This document shows positions 8,469 through 20,336 of a DNA stretch of 59,894 bases, in pieces. The notes under the pieces are model-generated. The model was not told the origin of the DNA. It searched no databases and worked only from the letters and a program-made list of their open reading frames with translations. The stretch is from Caballeronia grimmiae (lineage in GTDB: Bacteria; Pseudomonadota; Gammaproteobacteria; Burkholderiales; Burkholderiaceae). A program made the position numbers and the translations under genes. Each line of letters begins with the position of its first letter. Positions within the stretch are counted from its first letter, which is position 1. The stretch is taken from positions 1-59,894 of the forward strand of contig NZ_JFHE01000033.1 in the NCBI RefSeq assembly GCF_000698555.1, read 5' to 3'.

Positions 8469-10689
8469 CCGTAGCGACGCGGGATCGGACACGCGTAACC
8501 CGGCGCATGGCCTCAATCCGCTCGACATCGATGCGCTCGTGGAAGCGCGGCACCCCGATCCGTTCTCGATGCTCGGCCTGCATCAAACCGAGCACGGCTA
8601 TGTCGTGCGCGCGTTCCTGCCGAATGCGTCCGGTGTAAGTGTCGTCGATGCATCGAACGGCGAGCCGTTGGGCCAGCTCACGCGCATCCACGATGCGGGG
8701 CTTTTCGCGGGCTATGTCGAACGTCCCGCTACGTATCGGCTGGTGATCGACTGGCACGGCACGCCGCAGGAAACGTACGACACCTACTCCTTCGGCCCCG
8801 TGCTGTCCGATGAGTGGCTCGATCGCCTGTCGCGCGCCGATCCCTATGCGGTGCTCGAATGTCTCGGCTCGCGGCCGATCACGCATGGCGGCGTGGCGGG
8901 CGTGCGCTTCGCGGTGTGGGCGCCGAATGCGCGGCGCGTGTCGGTGGTCGGCGACTTCAACACGTGGGATGGCCGTCGTCATCCGATGCGTCTGCGCCAT
9001 AACGCCGGCGTGTGGGAGTTGTTCATCCCGGGCATCGGCGCGGGCACGCGCTACAAGTACGAGATCGTCACGCGCGAAGGCCATACGCTGCCGCTGAAGG
9101 CCGATCCCTGCTCGATGCAGAGCGAGAAGCCGCCATCGACGGCATCGGTGGTGGCGGATGCCGACGCCATCGATCATTACGCATGGACCGACGATGAATG
9201 GATGAACACGCGCGGCGCGAAGCAGACCCCGCAAGCGCCGATCGCCATTTACGAAGCGCACGCGGAGTCATGGCTACGCGTGCCGGAGGAAGGCAATCGC
9301 GGCATGAATTGGCACGAGCTTGCCGAGCGTCTGATTCCGTATGTGAAGACGATGGGCTTCACGCATATCGAGTTCATGCCGGTGGCGGAGCATCCGTTCG
9401 GCGGCTCGTGGGGTTATCAGCCGCTCGGGCAATTCGCGCCTTCTGCGCGCTTCGGCACGCCGGAGCAATTCGCGGAGTTCGTGAATCGCGCGCATGAGGC
9501 GGGGATCGGCGTAATTATCGACTGGGTGCCCGCGCATTTTCCGAACGATGCGCATGGCCTCGTGGAATTCGACGGCACGCCGCTTTACGAGCATGCCGAC
9601 CCGCGCGAGGGCTATCACCAGGACTGGAACACGATGATCTACAACCTCGGCCGCAACGAGGTGAGCGCGTTCCTGATCGCATCGGGGCTGGCGTGGCTGA
9701 AGCGCTATCACGTCGATGGCTTGCGTGTCGATGCAGTGGCGTCGATGCTGTATCGCGACTATTCGCGCAAGGCGGGCGAGTGGGTGCCGAACATCTATGG
9801 CGGCAGAGAGAATCTGGAGTCGATTGCATTCCTGAAGCGCTTGAATCAGGAAGTGCGGCACATTCCGGGCGCGATCACGATTGCGGAAGAGTCGACGGCA
9901 TGGCCCGGCGTGACGGCGAGCGTGGAGAGCGGCGGACTGGGTTTCGACTTCAAGTGGAACATGGGGTGGATGCACGACACGTTGCATTACATGCAGGAAG
10001 ACCCGGTGTATCGGCAGTATCACCATCACCTTTTCACGTTCGGCATGGTGTATGCCTATTCCGAGCGATTCGTGCTGCCGCTTTCGCACGATGAAGTGGT
10101 GCATGGGAAGGGATCGCTGATCGGAAAGATGCCCGGGGACCGGTGGCAGAAGTTCGCTAATTTGCGGGCTTATTTGAGCTTCATGTGGACGCATCCGGGG
10201 AAGAAGCTGCTGTTCATGGGCGGTGAGTTCGGGCAGGTGGCGGAATTCAATCACGATGCATCGCCGCATTGGCATTTGCTCGATGATCCGTTCCACGGCG
10301 GGTTGCAGAAACTCGTGCGCGATTTGAATATGCTCTATGTGGGCGAGCCTGCGTTGCACAAGCTCGATAGCGATCCGCGGGGGTTCGAGTGGATTGTCGG
10401 CGATGACAACGCCAATAGTGTGTTTGCTTATCGGCGGACGGATGCCGAGGGGCGCGAGCTGGTCGTGGTTTGCAACATGACGCCGGTGCCTCGGGAGGGA
10501 TATCGCGTTGGGCTGCCTCGCGGCGGGCGGTGGAGTGAAGTGCTCAATTCGGATGCTTCCGTCTATGGTGGGTCGAATACCGGGAACGGGGGGGTTATTC
10601 ATGCCGATGACATGTTCAGTCATGGGCGGCAGCAGTCTGCTGCACTGACTTTGCCTCCTTTGGCTACTATTGTTTTGCGGGCTGATTGA
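8461..10689 (+). CDS. glgB: 1,4-alpha-glucan branching enzyme
   Basis: GH13 enzyme (CBM48 domain then barrel) that transfers alpha-1,4 segments to alpha-1,6 branch points. Length 742 residues, close to the family (E. coli 728). The N-terminal glgB modules include DPYAVLECLG and VWAPNARRVSVVGDFN. Catalytic residues are D424 (GLRVDAVASML), E476 (TIAEES) and the HDEVVHGK histidine/aspartate. The ATG at 8461 follows GGATGG with good spacing; an in-frame ATG at 8449 would add four residues. It overlaps the treS-mak stop by 8 bp, so the two are translationally coupled. The last ~500 bp use more G/T-ending codons (GGG, TTG, GCT) than the rest of the gene. Branching supplies ends for GlgE and GlgA. 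Confidence 0.96.
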   Translation: MNNRSDAGSDTRNPAHGLNPLDIDALVEARHPDPFSMLGLHQTEHGYVVRAFLPNASGVSVVDASNGEPLGQLTRIHDAGLFAGYVERPATYRLVIDWHGTPQETYDTYSFGPVLSDEWLDRLSRADPYAVLECLGSRPITHGGVAGVRFAVWAPNARRVSVVGDFNTWDGRRHPMRLRHNAGVWELFIPGIGAGTRYKYEIVTREGHTLPLKADPCSMQSEKPPSTASVVADADAIDHYAWTDDEWMNTRGAKQTPQAPIAIYEAHAESWLRVPEEGNRGMNWHELAERLIPYVKTMGFTHIEFMPVAEHPFGGSWGYQPLGQFAPSARFGTPEQFAEFVNRAHEAGIGVIIDWVPAHFPNDAHGLVEFDGTPLYEHADPREGYHQDWNTMIYNLGRNEVSAFLIASGLAWLKRYHVDGLRVDAVASMLYRDYSRKAGEWVPNIYGGRENLESIAFLKRLNQEVRHIPGAITIAEESTAWPGVTASVESGGLGFDFKWNMGWMHDTLHYMQEDPVYRQYHHHLFTFGMVYAYSERFVLPLSHDEVVHGKGSLIGKMPGDRWQKFANLRAYLSFMWTHPGKKLLFMGGEFGQVAEFNHDASPHWHLLDDPFHGGLQKLVRDLNMLYVGEPALHKLDSDPRGFEWIVGDDNANSVFAYRRTDAEGRELVVVCNMTPVPREGYRVGLPRGGRWSEVLNSDASVYGGSNTGNGGVIHADDMFSHGRQQSAALTLPPLATIVLRAD

Positions 10690-10707
10690 GTTTTTATGGG
10701 CTTAGTA

Positions 10708-10768
10708 ATTTCGTGTCGGTCTATTAGGTCGCTCCGGGGAGGGGCGAGCCAATAGGTCGACACGAATA
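10708..10768. repeat. Long imperfect palindrome, copy 1 (REP-like)
   Basis: In the 146-bp gap between glgB and glgX. Outer arms TTCGTGTCG (10710-10718) and CGACACGAA (10758-10766) pair perfectly. The inner arms (GTCTATTAGGTCGCTCC against a GGGGCGAGCCAATAGGT strand) pair with a few mismatches, giving a stem of about 26 bp with a small loop. A second copy with the same core, TGTCGGTCTATT, is at 20243-20298. It could act as a REP-like extragenic palindrome or an RNA processing/termination hairpin; no T-run follows. Confidence 0.7.
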
Positions 10769-10835
10769 CAAGTTCAACGTCCCGAGAAGGCCGACCCCCA
10801 AGCGCCGCCAAGCGCATCAGAAAAAATAGCAAACC

Positions 10836-13061
<2,226 letters not shown>

Positions 13062-13143
13062 CGAAGCATCGCGTCATGCATCGAGGCTCGCGCGGCAGGC
13101 ATCACATCAAAGTGGCAATGCGTTAGCAACCAGGCACGAAATC

Positions 13144-15039
13144 ATGTCCGAACGTCCGATCGATCCTCACAAGCACCAACACGCGCATTGCCTTCCCTTC
13201 GGCGCGCATCTCACGGGCCCGGAGCGCGAGCATCCGCGCACGCGCTTTCGCTTTTGGGCACCGTCGCGCGACCACGTGCAAGTGGAGCTTCAGCGTCCCG
13301 GCAGCGCGACGCCCGATGTCATCGACATGCAAGCGACCGGCGACGGCTGGTTCGAAGCGGAAGCCGATGCCGGCGCGGGCACGTTGTATCGCTATCGCCT
13401 CGACGAAAACCTCGCGGTGCCCGATCCCGCATCGCGCTTTCAGCCGCAGGACGTGAATGGGCCGAGCGAGGTCGTCGATCCGCGCGCCTATCGCTGGACC
13501 AACACGGACTGGCACGGCCGTCCGTGGGAAGAGACCGTGCTCTATGAACTGCACGTCGGCGCAATGGGCGGCTACGCGGGCGTCACCGCGCGCCTGCCGG
13601 AACTCGCGCAACTGGGCATCACGGCCATCGAACTGATGCCGCTGAATGACTTCTCCGGCACGCGCAACTGGGGCTATGACGGCGTGCTGCCCTATGCACC
13701 CGATTCGACCTATGGCCGCCCCGAAGAACTTAAGCAACTCATCGACACCGCGCATGGCCTCGGCCTCATGGTGTTTCTCGATGTCGTCTATAACCACTTC
13801 GGCCCGGACGGCAATTATCTGCACGCCTATGCGAAGACCTTCTTCCGCGAAGGCGTCGATACGCCATGGGGTCCGGCGATCGACTTCGAACGTCCGCAAG
13901 TGCGTGACTTCTTCTTCGACAACGCGCTCTACTGGCTCAACGAGTATCGCTTCGATGGTCTGCGCCTCGATGCAGTGCACGCGATCAACGACGACGAATG
14001 GCTGCGAGAACTCGCGGACCGCGTGCGCAGTTCCGTCGAAGATCAACGTCATGTACATCTCGTGCTAGAGAACGAACACAACACGGCGAATCTGCTGGAG
14101 ACGCACTTCAACGCGCAATGGAGCGACGACGCGCACAACACGCTGCATGTGCTCCTGACCGGCGAGAGCGAAAGCTATTACGGCGCGTATTCGGAGCAGC
14201 CCATCGAGAAGCTCGCGCGTGTGCTGTCGGAAGGCTTCGTGTATCAGGGCGATCCGTCGCCGATTCACGACGGCGCGCCGCGCGGCGAAAAGAGCGCCCA
14301 CCTGCCGCCGACCGCTTTCGTGATGTTTTTGCAGAATCACGATCAGGTCGGCAATCGCGCGATGGGCGAACGTCTGCGCTCGCTCACCGACGATCAGTCG
14401 CTCTTTGCCGCGACCGGACTTTTGCTGCTTTCCCCGCAAATACCGATGATTTTCATGGAGGAGCAATACGGCTCCAAGCAGCCGTTCCTGTTCTTCACCG
14501 ACTATCACGACGAACTCGCCGATGCGGTCCGCGAAGGCCGCCGCCGCGAGTTCGCAAAGTTCTCCGCATTCGCCGACGAAAAGCGCCGCGCGCAGATTCC
14601 CGATCCGAACGACAAGCGCACGTTCGAGATGTCGTCGCCCAGTGTGGCGAACAAGAGCGATGAACTCGACAGGCTCGACTGGCTGCACTTCTATCGCTCC
14701 GCGCTGACGGTGCGCGCGAAGCTCGTCACGCCGCGTCTGAAAGGCGCGAAGGCGCTGGGCGCGACGGTGCTCGGCGAGAAGGCGGTCGTCGCGCGATGGA
14801 AGCTCGGCGACGGCGAAACGCTGACCATTGCGCTCAATCTCGCCGATGCGCCCGTCGCGCTGACCGATGCGCCGCAAGGCAAGGTCGTCTTCGAAACGCC
14901 CGCCCGTGCGCAGGATCGCGCGAGCGAAGGCGAACTGAGCGCGCGCACGTTCGTCGCATGGATCACCGGCGAAGTGAATGAATACGCGATCGCGCACGAT
15001 GCGCGTCATCTGGAACCGATCGAAGGACAACGCACGTGA
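13144..15039 (+). CDS. treZ: Malto-oligosyltrehalose trehalohydrolase
   Basis: GH13_10 enzyme that cuts the alpha-1,4 bond next to the terminal trehalosyl unit made by TreY, releasing free trehalose. Length 631 residues, normal for the family (about 560-640). A CBM48-like N-terminus (FGAHLTGPEREHPRTRFRFWAPS) is followed by VVYNHFGPDGNYL, the nucleophile in FDGLRLDAVHAI, the acid/base in HLVLENEHN, and QNHDQVGNRAMGER, which together are diagnostic of TreZ. The last four bases, GTGA, overlap the malQ start, so treZ and malQ are probably translationally coupled. It acts with TreY, encoded two genes downstream. Confidence 0.96.
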   Translation: MSERPIDPHKHQHAHCLPFGAHLTGPEREHPRTRFRFWAPSRDHVQVELQRPGSATPDVIDMQATGDGWFEAEADAGAGTLYRYRLDENLAVPDPASRFQPQDVNGPSEVVDPRAYRWTNTDWHGRPWEETVLYELHVGAMGGYAGVTARLPELAQLGITAIELMPLNDFSGTRNWGYDGVLPYAPDSTYGRPEELKQLIDTAHGLGLMVFLDVVYNHFGPDGNYLHAYAKTFFREGVDTPWGPAIDFERPQVRDFFFDNALYWLNEYRFDGLRLDAVHAINDDEWLRELADRVRSSVEDQRHVHLVLENEHNTANLLETHFNAQWSDDAHNTLHVLLTGESESYYGAYSEQPIEKLARVLSEGFVYQGDPSPIHDGAPRGEKSAHLPPTAFVMFLQNHDQVGNRAMGERLRSLTDDQSLFAATGLLLLSPQIPMIFMEEQYGSKQPFLFFTDYHDELADAVREGRRREFAKFSAFADEKRRAQIPDPNDKRTFEMSSPSVANKSDELDRLDWLHFYRSALTVRAKLVTPRLKGAKALGATVLGEKAVVARWKLGDGETLTIALNLADAPVALTDAPQGKVVFETPARAQDRASEGELSARTFVAWITGEVNEYAIAHDARHLEPIEGQRT

Positions 15040-17231
15040 ACGTGAACCAGCAAAAGGATGCGCGTCCACGCTCGGCGCTCGAAACGCTCGCGGAACGCGC
15101 GGGATTCGAAGTCGAATGGCAGGACGCGCACAAGACCACCCAACGTGTGCCCGAGAATACGTTGCGCATCCTGCTCGAGAAGCTCGGCCTGCCATGCGGC
15201 AACGCCACGCAGATCAAGCAGAGCATGGCCGCCGTCGATGCCGAAGCGAGCGGACGCAAGCTGCCGCCGCTCATCACGGCCGAAGTGGATCGCGGCATTG
15301 CGCTGCCGGTGTCGGTGGCGAAGTCGGGCGCGCGCTATCGCGTCGAGCTCGAAAGCGGCGAAATCATCGACGGGCGTTTTACATCGCCCAAAGGCGAAAC
15401 TGCGTTGCTTGCGCCGATTGCGGAGCCGGGCTATCACACGCTCGTCATCAACGACCATCGCACTACGCTGGCCGTTGCCCCGGCACGCTGCTATACGATC
15501 GACGATGCCTGGCGCTCGCTCAACGAAGACGCGCAAGAAGCGCCGCCGCTCTTTGGCATCGCGGCGCAGGTGTATGGCTTGCGCCGCACCGGCGACGGCG
15601 GCATCGGCGATTTCACGGCGCTCGCATCGCTTGCGACGAAGGCGGCGAAGCACGGCAGTCACGCGCTCGCCATCAGTCCGATGCACGCGATGTTCAGCGC
15701 GGAGCCGAACAAGTACAGCCCGTATTCGCCGTCGTCGCGGCTCTTTTTCAACATCGCGCACATCGACCCGGCTGCGGTACTTGGTGCGCCCGCTGCGCGC
15801 GCCGCGATCGAAAAAGCAGGCGTCGCCGATGAACTCGCCGAACTGGAACGCTTGCCGCTGATCGACTGGCCCCGTGCGATGAAAGCGCGGATTGCAGTGT
15901 TGCGCGCGCTCTTCGATGCGTTCTCGCAAGATAGCGACTCGGCATTCGCGAAGGACTTTGCGTCGTTCGTGAAAGAAGGCGGACGCCCGCTCGAAGACCA
16001 CGCGCGATTCGAAGCCCTGCAAGCCGAACAGATCGCGCAGAACGGCGAAGGCCACTGGCGCAACTGGCCCGAAGCTTTGCGCGATCCGCGCAGCGATGCG
16101 GTCGCCGCGTTTGCGGAAGCGAACCGGCGCGAAGTGGACTTCTTTCTCTTCACGCAATGGCTCGCGGCCAAAGGTCTGATGCATGCCCAGCACGCGGCGC
16201 GCGATGCGGGCATGGCTGTCGGTCTCGTCGCGGACCTGGCCGTCGGATGCGATAGCGCGGGCAGTCACGCATGGTCGTATCGCGATGAGATGCTCACGGG
16301 CGTGTCCGTCGGCGCGCCGCCCGATCTCTTCAATCAGGCGGGGCAATCATGGGGTCTCACGACGTTTTCGCCTCGCGCGATGCGCATGCAGGGCTTCTCG
16401 GCGTTCATCGACATGTTGCGCTGCTCGTTCGCGCAAGCCGGCGGCATTCGCATCGATCATATCCTCGGTTTGCGGCGGCTCTGGCTCGTGCCTGAAGGCG
16501 AAAGCGCGAAGGATGGTGCGTATCTGCGTTATCCGATCGACGACCTGTTGCGGCTGATTGCGCTGGAATCGTGGCGGCATCGCGCGATCGTCGTCGGTGA
16601 AGACCTCGGCACGGTGCCGCCCGGCTTCAGCGAGCGACTGCAGGAGCACGGCTTGCTAGGTATTCGTGTGCTGTGGTTCGAACGTGCTGAGGAGGGCGAA
16701 GGATTCAAGCCACCTCGCGAATGGAGCAACGGCGTGACGGCAACCACGACGACGCACGACCTGCCCACCGTCACCGGATGGTGGCGCGGCGAGGATATCG
16801 AATGGCGCTCGAAGATCGGCCAGACGATGGCGCGCGACGATGGCCGCGATCCCGTCGAAGTCGCGATGGAAGAGCGCGGTGAAGATCGCGCGCATCTGTG
16901 GCGCGCGTTTCAGGAGGCGGGCGTCGCGCCTGCGAATGTAGAAGCGCCGCCGGTCGATAACGCGCCCGTGGATGAAGCGCTTGCCTTCGTCGGCATGACG
17001 CCTGCCCCGCTCGTCACGTATCCGCTCGAAGATTTGCTCGGCCTCGCGGAGCAGCCGAATTTGCCCGGCTCGATCGACGAGCACCCGAACTGGCGGCGCC
17101 GTCTTACGCTGCCGGTCGATGAACTGTTTCTCGACGATGCCTTTTGTGATCGCCTTCTCGCCGTGGATTCAGCCCGCAAGCGCGCCTTTCACCCCGATAA
17201 CTCAGATACCCCAAAGCCCGAATCGCCATGA
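15036..17231 (+). CDS. malQ: 4-alpha-glucanotransferase (amylomaltase)
   Basis: GH77 disproportionating enzyme that moves glucan segments between maltodextrins and releases glucose, recycling short chains left by GlgX and TreY/TreZ. Length 731 residues, in the range of the longer E. coli-type MalQ (694). Motifs: LYGLRR-like VYGLRRTGDGGIGDFTAL, nucleophile in IRIDHILGLRRLW, acid/base in VVGEDLGTVP, and THDLPTVTGWW. The start is GTG at 15036 inside the treZ stop (GTGA overlap). The C-terminal ~70 residues contain a Pro/Ala-rich linker (APANVEAPPVDNAPVDEA). Its stop overlaps the treY start (ATGA), so treZ-malQ-treY is a tightly coupled unit. Confidence 0.95.
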   Translation: MNVNQQKDARPRSALETLAERAGFEVEWQDAHKTTQRVPENTLRILLEKLGLPCGNATQIKQSMAAVDAEASGRKLPPLITAEVDRGIALPVSVAKSGARYRVELESGEIIDGRFTSPKGETALLAPIAEPGYHTLVINDHRTTLAVAPARCYTIDDAWRSLNEDAQEAPPLFGIAAQVYGLRRTGDGGIGDFTALASLATKAAKHGSHALAISPMHAMFSAEPNKYSPYSPSSRLFFNIAHIDPAAVLGAPAARAAIEKAGVADELAELERLPLIDWPRAMKARIAVLRALFDAFSQDSDSAFAKDFASFVKEGGRPLEDHARFEALQAEQIAQNGEGHWRNWPEALRDPRSDAVAAFAEANRREVDFFLFTQWLAAKGLMHAQHAARDAGMAVGLVADLAVGCDSAGSHAWSYRDEMLTGVSVGAPPDLFNQAGQSWGLTTFSPRAMRMQGFSAFIDMLRCSFAQAGGIRIDHILGLRRLWLVPEGESAKDGAYLRYPIDDLLRLIALESWRHRAIVVGEDLGTVPPGFSERLQEHGLLGIRVLWFERAEEGEGFKPPREWSNGVTATTTTHDLPTVTGWWRGEDIEWRSKIGQTMARDDGRDPVEVAMEERGEDRAHLWRAFQEAGVAPANVEAPPVDNAPVDEALAFVGMTPAPLVTYPLEDLLGLAEQPNLPGSIDEHPNWRRRLTLPVDELFLDDAFCDRLLAVDSARKRAFHPDNSDTPKPESP

Positions 17232-20149
17232 CCGTACCGCGCTCCACGCTAAGGCTCCAGCTTCACAAGGACTTCACGTTCGACGACGCCGCCGCGCAAG
17301 TGGACTATTTCGCGTCGCTCGGCGTGAGCCATGCGTATGCATCGCCGATCACGACTGCAACATCCGGCTCCACGCACGGCTATGACACCGTGGACTACAC
17401 GAAGGTCAATCCCGAGCTTGGCGGCGAAGAAGGCTTGCGCCGCTTCGTCGAAAAGCTCCGCGCGCACGACATGGGTCTGATCGTCGATGTCGTGCCCAAT
17501 CACATGGGCGTCGGCGGGTCGGAGAACGCGTGGTGGCAGGATATCCTCGAATGGGGACGGCATGCGGCGCACGCGCGTTTCTTCGATGTCGACTGGCATT
17601 CGCCCGATCCCGCACTGCGCGGCAAGGTGCTCGCGCCGTTTCTCGGCGCGGCGTACGGCGAAGAGTTGCAGGGCGGCAAGATCAAGCTTGCGTATCGCGC
17701 GGACGAGGGGCGCTTCGTCATTGAGTATTACTCGCATGTGTTCCCTGTCTGCCCGGTCGACTACCCTTCCGTGCTCCAGGAAGCGCCCGAGCTTGCGCAG
17801 CGTTTCAGCGGCCTGACGACGCAGCCCGCCGATCAGCCGCGCGCCGCCGAAGCGCGCACCGCGCTCGTGACCATCGCGCAGACCGAAGGCGGGCAGGCCG
17901 CGATTGCCGCCGTGCTCGCGGCGCATTCGTCCGAGACGCAAGCGGGACGCGAGCGTTTGCATCGACTGCTCGAACGGCAGCACTACCGGCTTGCGTGGTG
18001 GCGCACCGCGGCGGACGAAGTGAACTGGCGGCGCTTCTTCGATGTGAGCACGCTCGGCGGCGTGCGCGTGGAGCGGCCTGAAGTGTTCGAGGCATCGCAT
18101 GCGCTCATTTTCCGGCTCTTTACTGAGGGGCTGATCGATGGAGTTCGCATCGATCACGTCGATGGCCTCGCGGAGCCGCGCGAGTATTGTCAGCGTTTGC
18201 GTGCGCGGCTCGAAGAGCTATCCGCTGAACGTCCGGAGGCGTTGCGCCACGGCAGTAGCCGCACTTATTTCGTAGTCGAGAAGATCCTGGCGCGCGGTGA
18301 GCCGCTTCGCCGCGACTGGGAAGTGGATGGCACGACCGGTTACGACTTCATGAACGATGTCGGCGCGTTGCTGCACGATCCGGCGGGCGCGGAGCCGCTC
18401 GCGGCGTTGTGGGCCGAGATCACCGGCAAGAGCAGCGAGTTCGCCGACGAAGCGTTGATCGCACGACGCAAGATATTGGCGGAGAATCTCGCGGCGGAAC
18501 TGGATCGCGTGACGCGTGCGTTGCATCGTATTGCGCGTGATGCGCAGAGCACGCGCGATTTCACGTTCACGTCGATTCGTCGCGTCGTCGCGGAACTGGT
18601 CGTGCATTTTCCGGTGTATCGAATCTATCCGGTTGGCGGCGTGCGCAGTGCCGAAGACGAGCGTTATTTCTCGCAGGCGCTCGAGAAGGCGCGTGCATCG
18701 CTCGCTCGCGCGGATCACGTCATCCTCGATCAGGTCGCGCAATGGCTCGGCGGCAAGTTGCCGGAAGAGACGGCGGCGGCTGATCGCAACGAAAGGAACG
18801 ATCGTCAGCGGGAGCGTGCTGTTGAGCGTGGCCGCGATCGCGATCGCAATCAGGCGCAGGCGGGACCCAATCCGCAGGCTTCGACTGGCTCGCAACGGCG
18901 CGCGGCGCAGACTTTGTTCTCGCAACTGACGTCGCCGGTCGCGGCGAAGGCGGTCGAGGATACGGCGTGTTATCGCTATGGCCGGCTCATCTCACGCAAC
19001 GAAGTGGGTGCCGATCCGGGCGAGTTCGCGTTGTCGGTCGAGGAGTTTCACAAAGGCAATAGCGAGCGTCTCGCCGACTTTCCGCATGCGATGCTTTGCA
19101 CCGCGACGCACGATCACAAGCGCGGCGAGGACGTTCGCGCGCGCATTGCCGCATTGAGCGAGATTCCCGATGAATGGGCCGCGACGCTCAAGGCATGGTC
19201 GACTTTGAACACGCCGTTGCGGCGCGGGGCGGGCGATGGTCACGACTGGGCGCCCGGCCCGGCTGCCGAAGCGATGCTCTATCAAACGCTCGTGGGCTGC
19301 TGGCCGCTCACCCTCGCCCCGGATGACGAAGCCGGCGTTCAGGAACTGGCCGAGCGCGTGGCGCAGTGGCAGTTGAAGGCTTTGCGCGAGGGCAAGCTGC
19401 GCACGAGCTGGTTCGCGCCGGACGAGGCGTATGAGCAGGCGTGCCGTGACTTCCTGTTCGATATCGTTTCGCCGCAGCGGCGTAATGGCTTCTTGCAGGA
19501 GTTGTCGTCGTTCGTTGCGCGGATCGGGCCGGTCGGTGCGATCGACAGTTTTCAGCAGACGCTGCTGCGTCTTACCGCGCCTGGCGTGCCGGATCTTTAT
19601 CAGGGCACGGAGCTGTGGGACTTCAGTCTGGTAGATCCAGATAATCGCCGGCCGGTGGATTATGCGTTGCGTCGCCGGTGGCTCGAAGAGATCGACGAGA
19701 AGGGACCGCCTTCGGAGCAAATGTCTAATTGGCGCGATGGCCGCGTGAAGCTCGGACTCGTGCGGCGGGCGCTTGCTTTGCGCAAGCATTGCGAATCGCT
19801 GTTTGCGCAAGGGGAATATTTGCCTCTGACCGTGCAGGGGGAACATGCGAAGCATGTGATCGCTTATGCGCGGCATGCTGGCAGTGCTTATGCGGTCGTT
19901 ATCGCTACGAGGCTTTCTGCGTCGTTGCTTGGCGATCAGCGTGATGTGCCGCTCGTTGAACCTTCGGTTTGGGGCGATACGTACGTCGTGCTGCCGGAGG
20001 CGCTTCACTCGCGGGCGTTGTTCGACTGGCTCAGTCCTAATGCGCCCAAGGGCGATGGCGAGCGGCTTTTCTTGCGCGATGCGTTGGGGGCTATGCCAGT
20101 GGCGTTGCTCGTGGAGGAAGGGGTGCCGGGGTGCGGAGCGTGTGAATAG
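17228..20149 (+). CDS. treY: Malto-oligosyltrehalose synthase with charged insert
   Basis: GH13_26 intramolecular transglucosidase that converts the reducing-end maltose unit of a maltodextrin to a trehalosyl unit. Length 973 residues, at the long end of the family (about 700-950). The start RSTLRLQLHKDFTFDDA and HAYASPI are typical. Catalytic motifs are GVRIDHVDGLA (nucleophile), FVVEKILARGE (acid/base) and CTATHDHKRGEDVRAR. Residues about 512-560 are an insert rich in Arg, Glu, Asp, Gln and Asn with no family counterpart that I recognise, between LGGKLPEE and RAAQTLFSQLTSP. The ATG at 17228 overlaps the malQ stop by 4 bp. The last ~350 bp show a shift to G/T-ending codons, as in glgB. The second palindrome copy follows the stop. 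Confidence 0.95.
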   Translation: MTVPRSTLRLQLHKDFTFDDAAAQVDYFASLGVSHAYASPITTATSGSTHGYDTVDYTKVNPELGGEEGLRRFVEKLRAHDMGLIVDVVPNHMGVGGSENAWWQDILEWGRHAAHARFFDVDWHSPDPALRGKVLAPFLGAAYGEELQGGKIKLAYRADEGRFVIEYYSHVFPVCPVDYPSVLQEAPELAQRFSGLTTQPADQPRAAEARTALVTIAQTEGGQAAIAAVLAAHSSETQAGRERLHRLLERQHYRLAWWRTAADEVNWRRFFDVSTLGGVRVERPEVFEASHALIFRLFTEGLIDGVRIDHVDGLAEPREYCQRLRARLEELSAERPEALRHGSSRTYFVVEKILARGEPLRRDWEVDGTTGYDFMNDVGALLHDPAGAEPLAALWAEITGKSSEFADEALIARRKILAENLAAELDRVTRALHRIARDAQSTRDFTFTSIRRVVAELVVHFPVYRIYPVGGVRSAEDERYFSQALEKARASLARADHVILDQVAQWLGGKLPEETAAADRNERNDRQRERAVERGRDRDRNQAQAGPNPQASTGSQRRAAQTLFSQLTSPVAAKAVEDTACYRYGRLISRNEVGADPGEFALSVEEFHKGNSERLADFPHAMLCTATHDHKRGEDVRARIAALSEIPDEWAATLKAWSTLNTPLRRGAGDGHDWAPGPAAEAMLYQTLVGCWPLTLAPDDEAGVQELAERVAQWQLKALREGKLRTSWFAPDEAYEQACRDFLFDIVSPQRRNGFLQELSSFVARIGPVGAIDSFQQTLLRLTAPGVPDLYQGTELWDFSLVDPDNRRPVDYALRRRWLEEIDEKGPPSEQMSNWRDGRVKLGLVRRALALRKHCESLFAQGEYLPLTVQGEHAKHVIAYARHAGSAYAVVIATRLSASLLGDQRDVPLVEPSVWGDTYVVLPEALHSRALFDWLSPNAPKGDGERLFLRDALGAMPVALLVEEGVPGCGACE

Positions 20150-20242
20150 TTCGGTATTGGCCGGGTTGGTCGCTCCTTTCCCGGGGCGGGGGTTGTTGTT
20201 TGCTGACTTGAGTCGACGCCCCTTTTCATCGCGCTACTTGCT

Positions 20243-20298
20243 TTCATGTCGGTCTATTTGCTCGCCCCGCCGGGGCGCACTAATAGACCGACGCGAAT
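20243..20298. repeat. Long imperfect palindrome, copy 2 (REP-like)
   Basis: Lies in the 187-bp gap between the convergent treY and the CorC/HlyC-type gene. The left arm contains TGTCGGTCTATT (20247-20258) and CTCGCCCC (20261-20268). The right arm contains GGGGCG (20272-20277) and AATAGACCGAC (20282-20292). The core and layout match copy 1 at 10708-10768, in the same orientation, with arm changes that largely keep pairing. It may terminate both convergent transcripts, or be a dispersed extragenic repeat. Confidence 0.7.
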
Positions 20299-20336
20299 GA
20301 TACGAAGCCGAATCAAGAAAACAAAAAACCCGCCGC

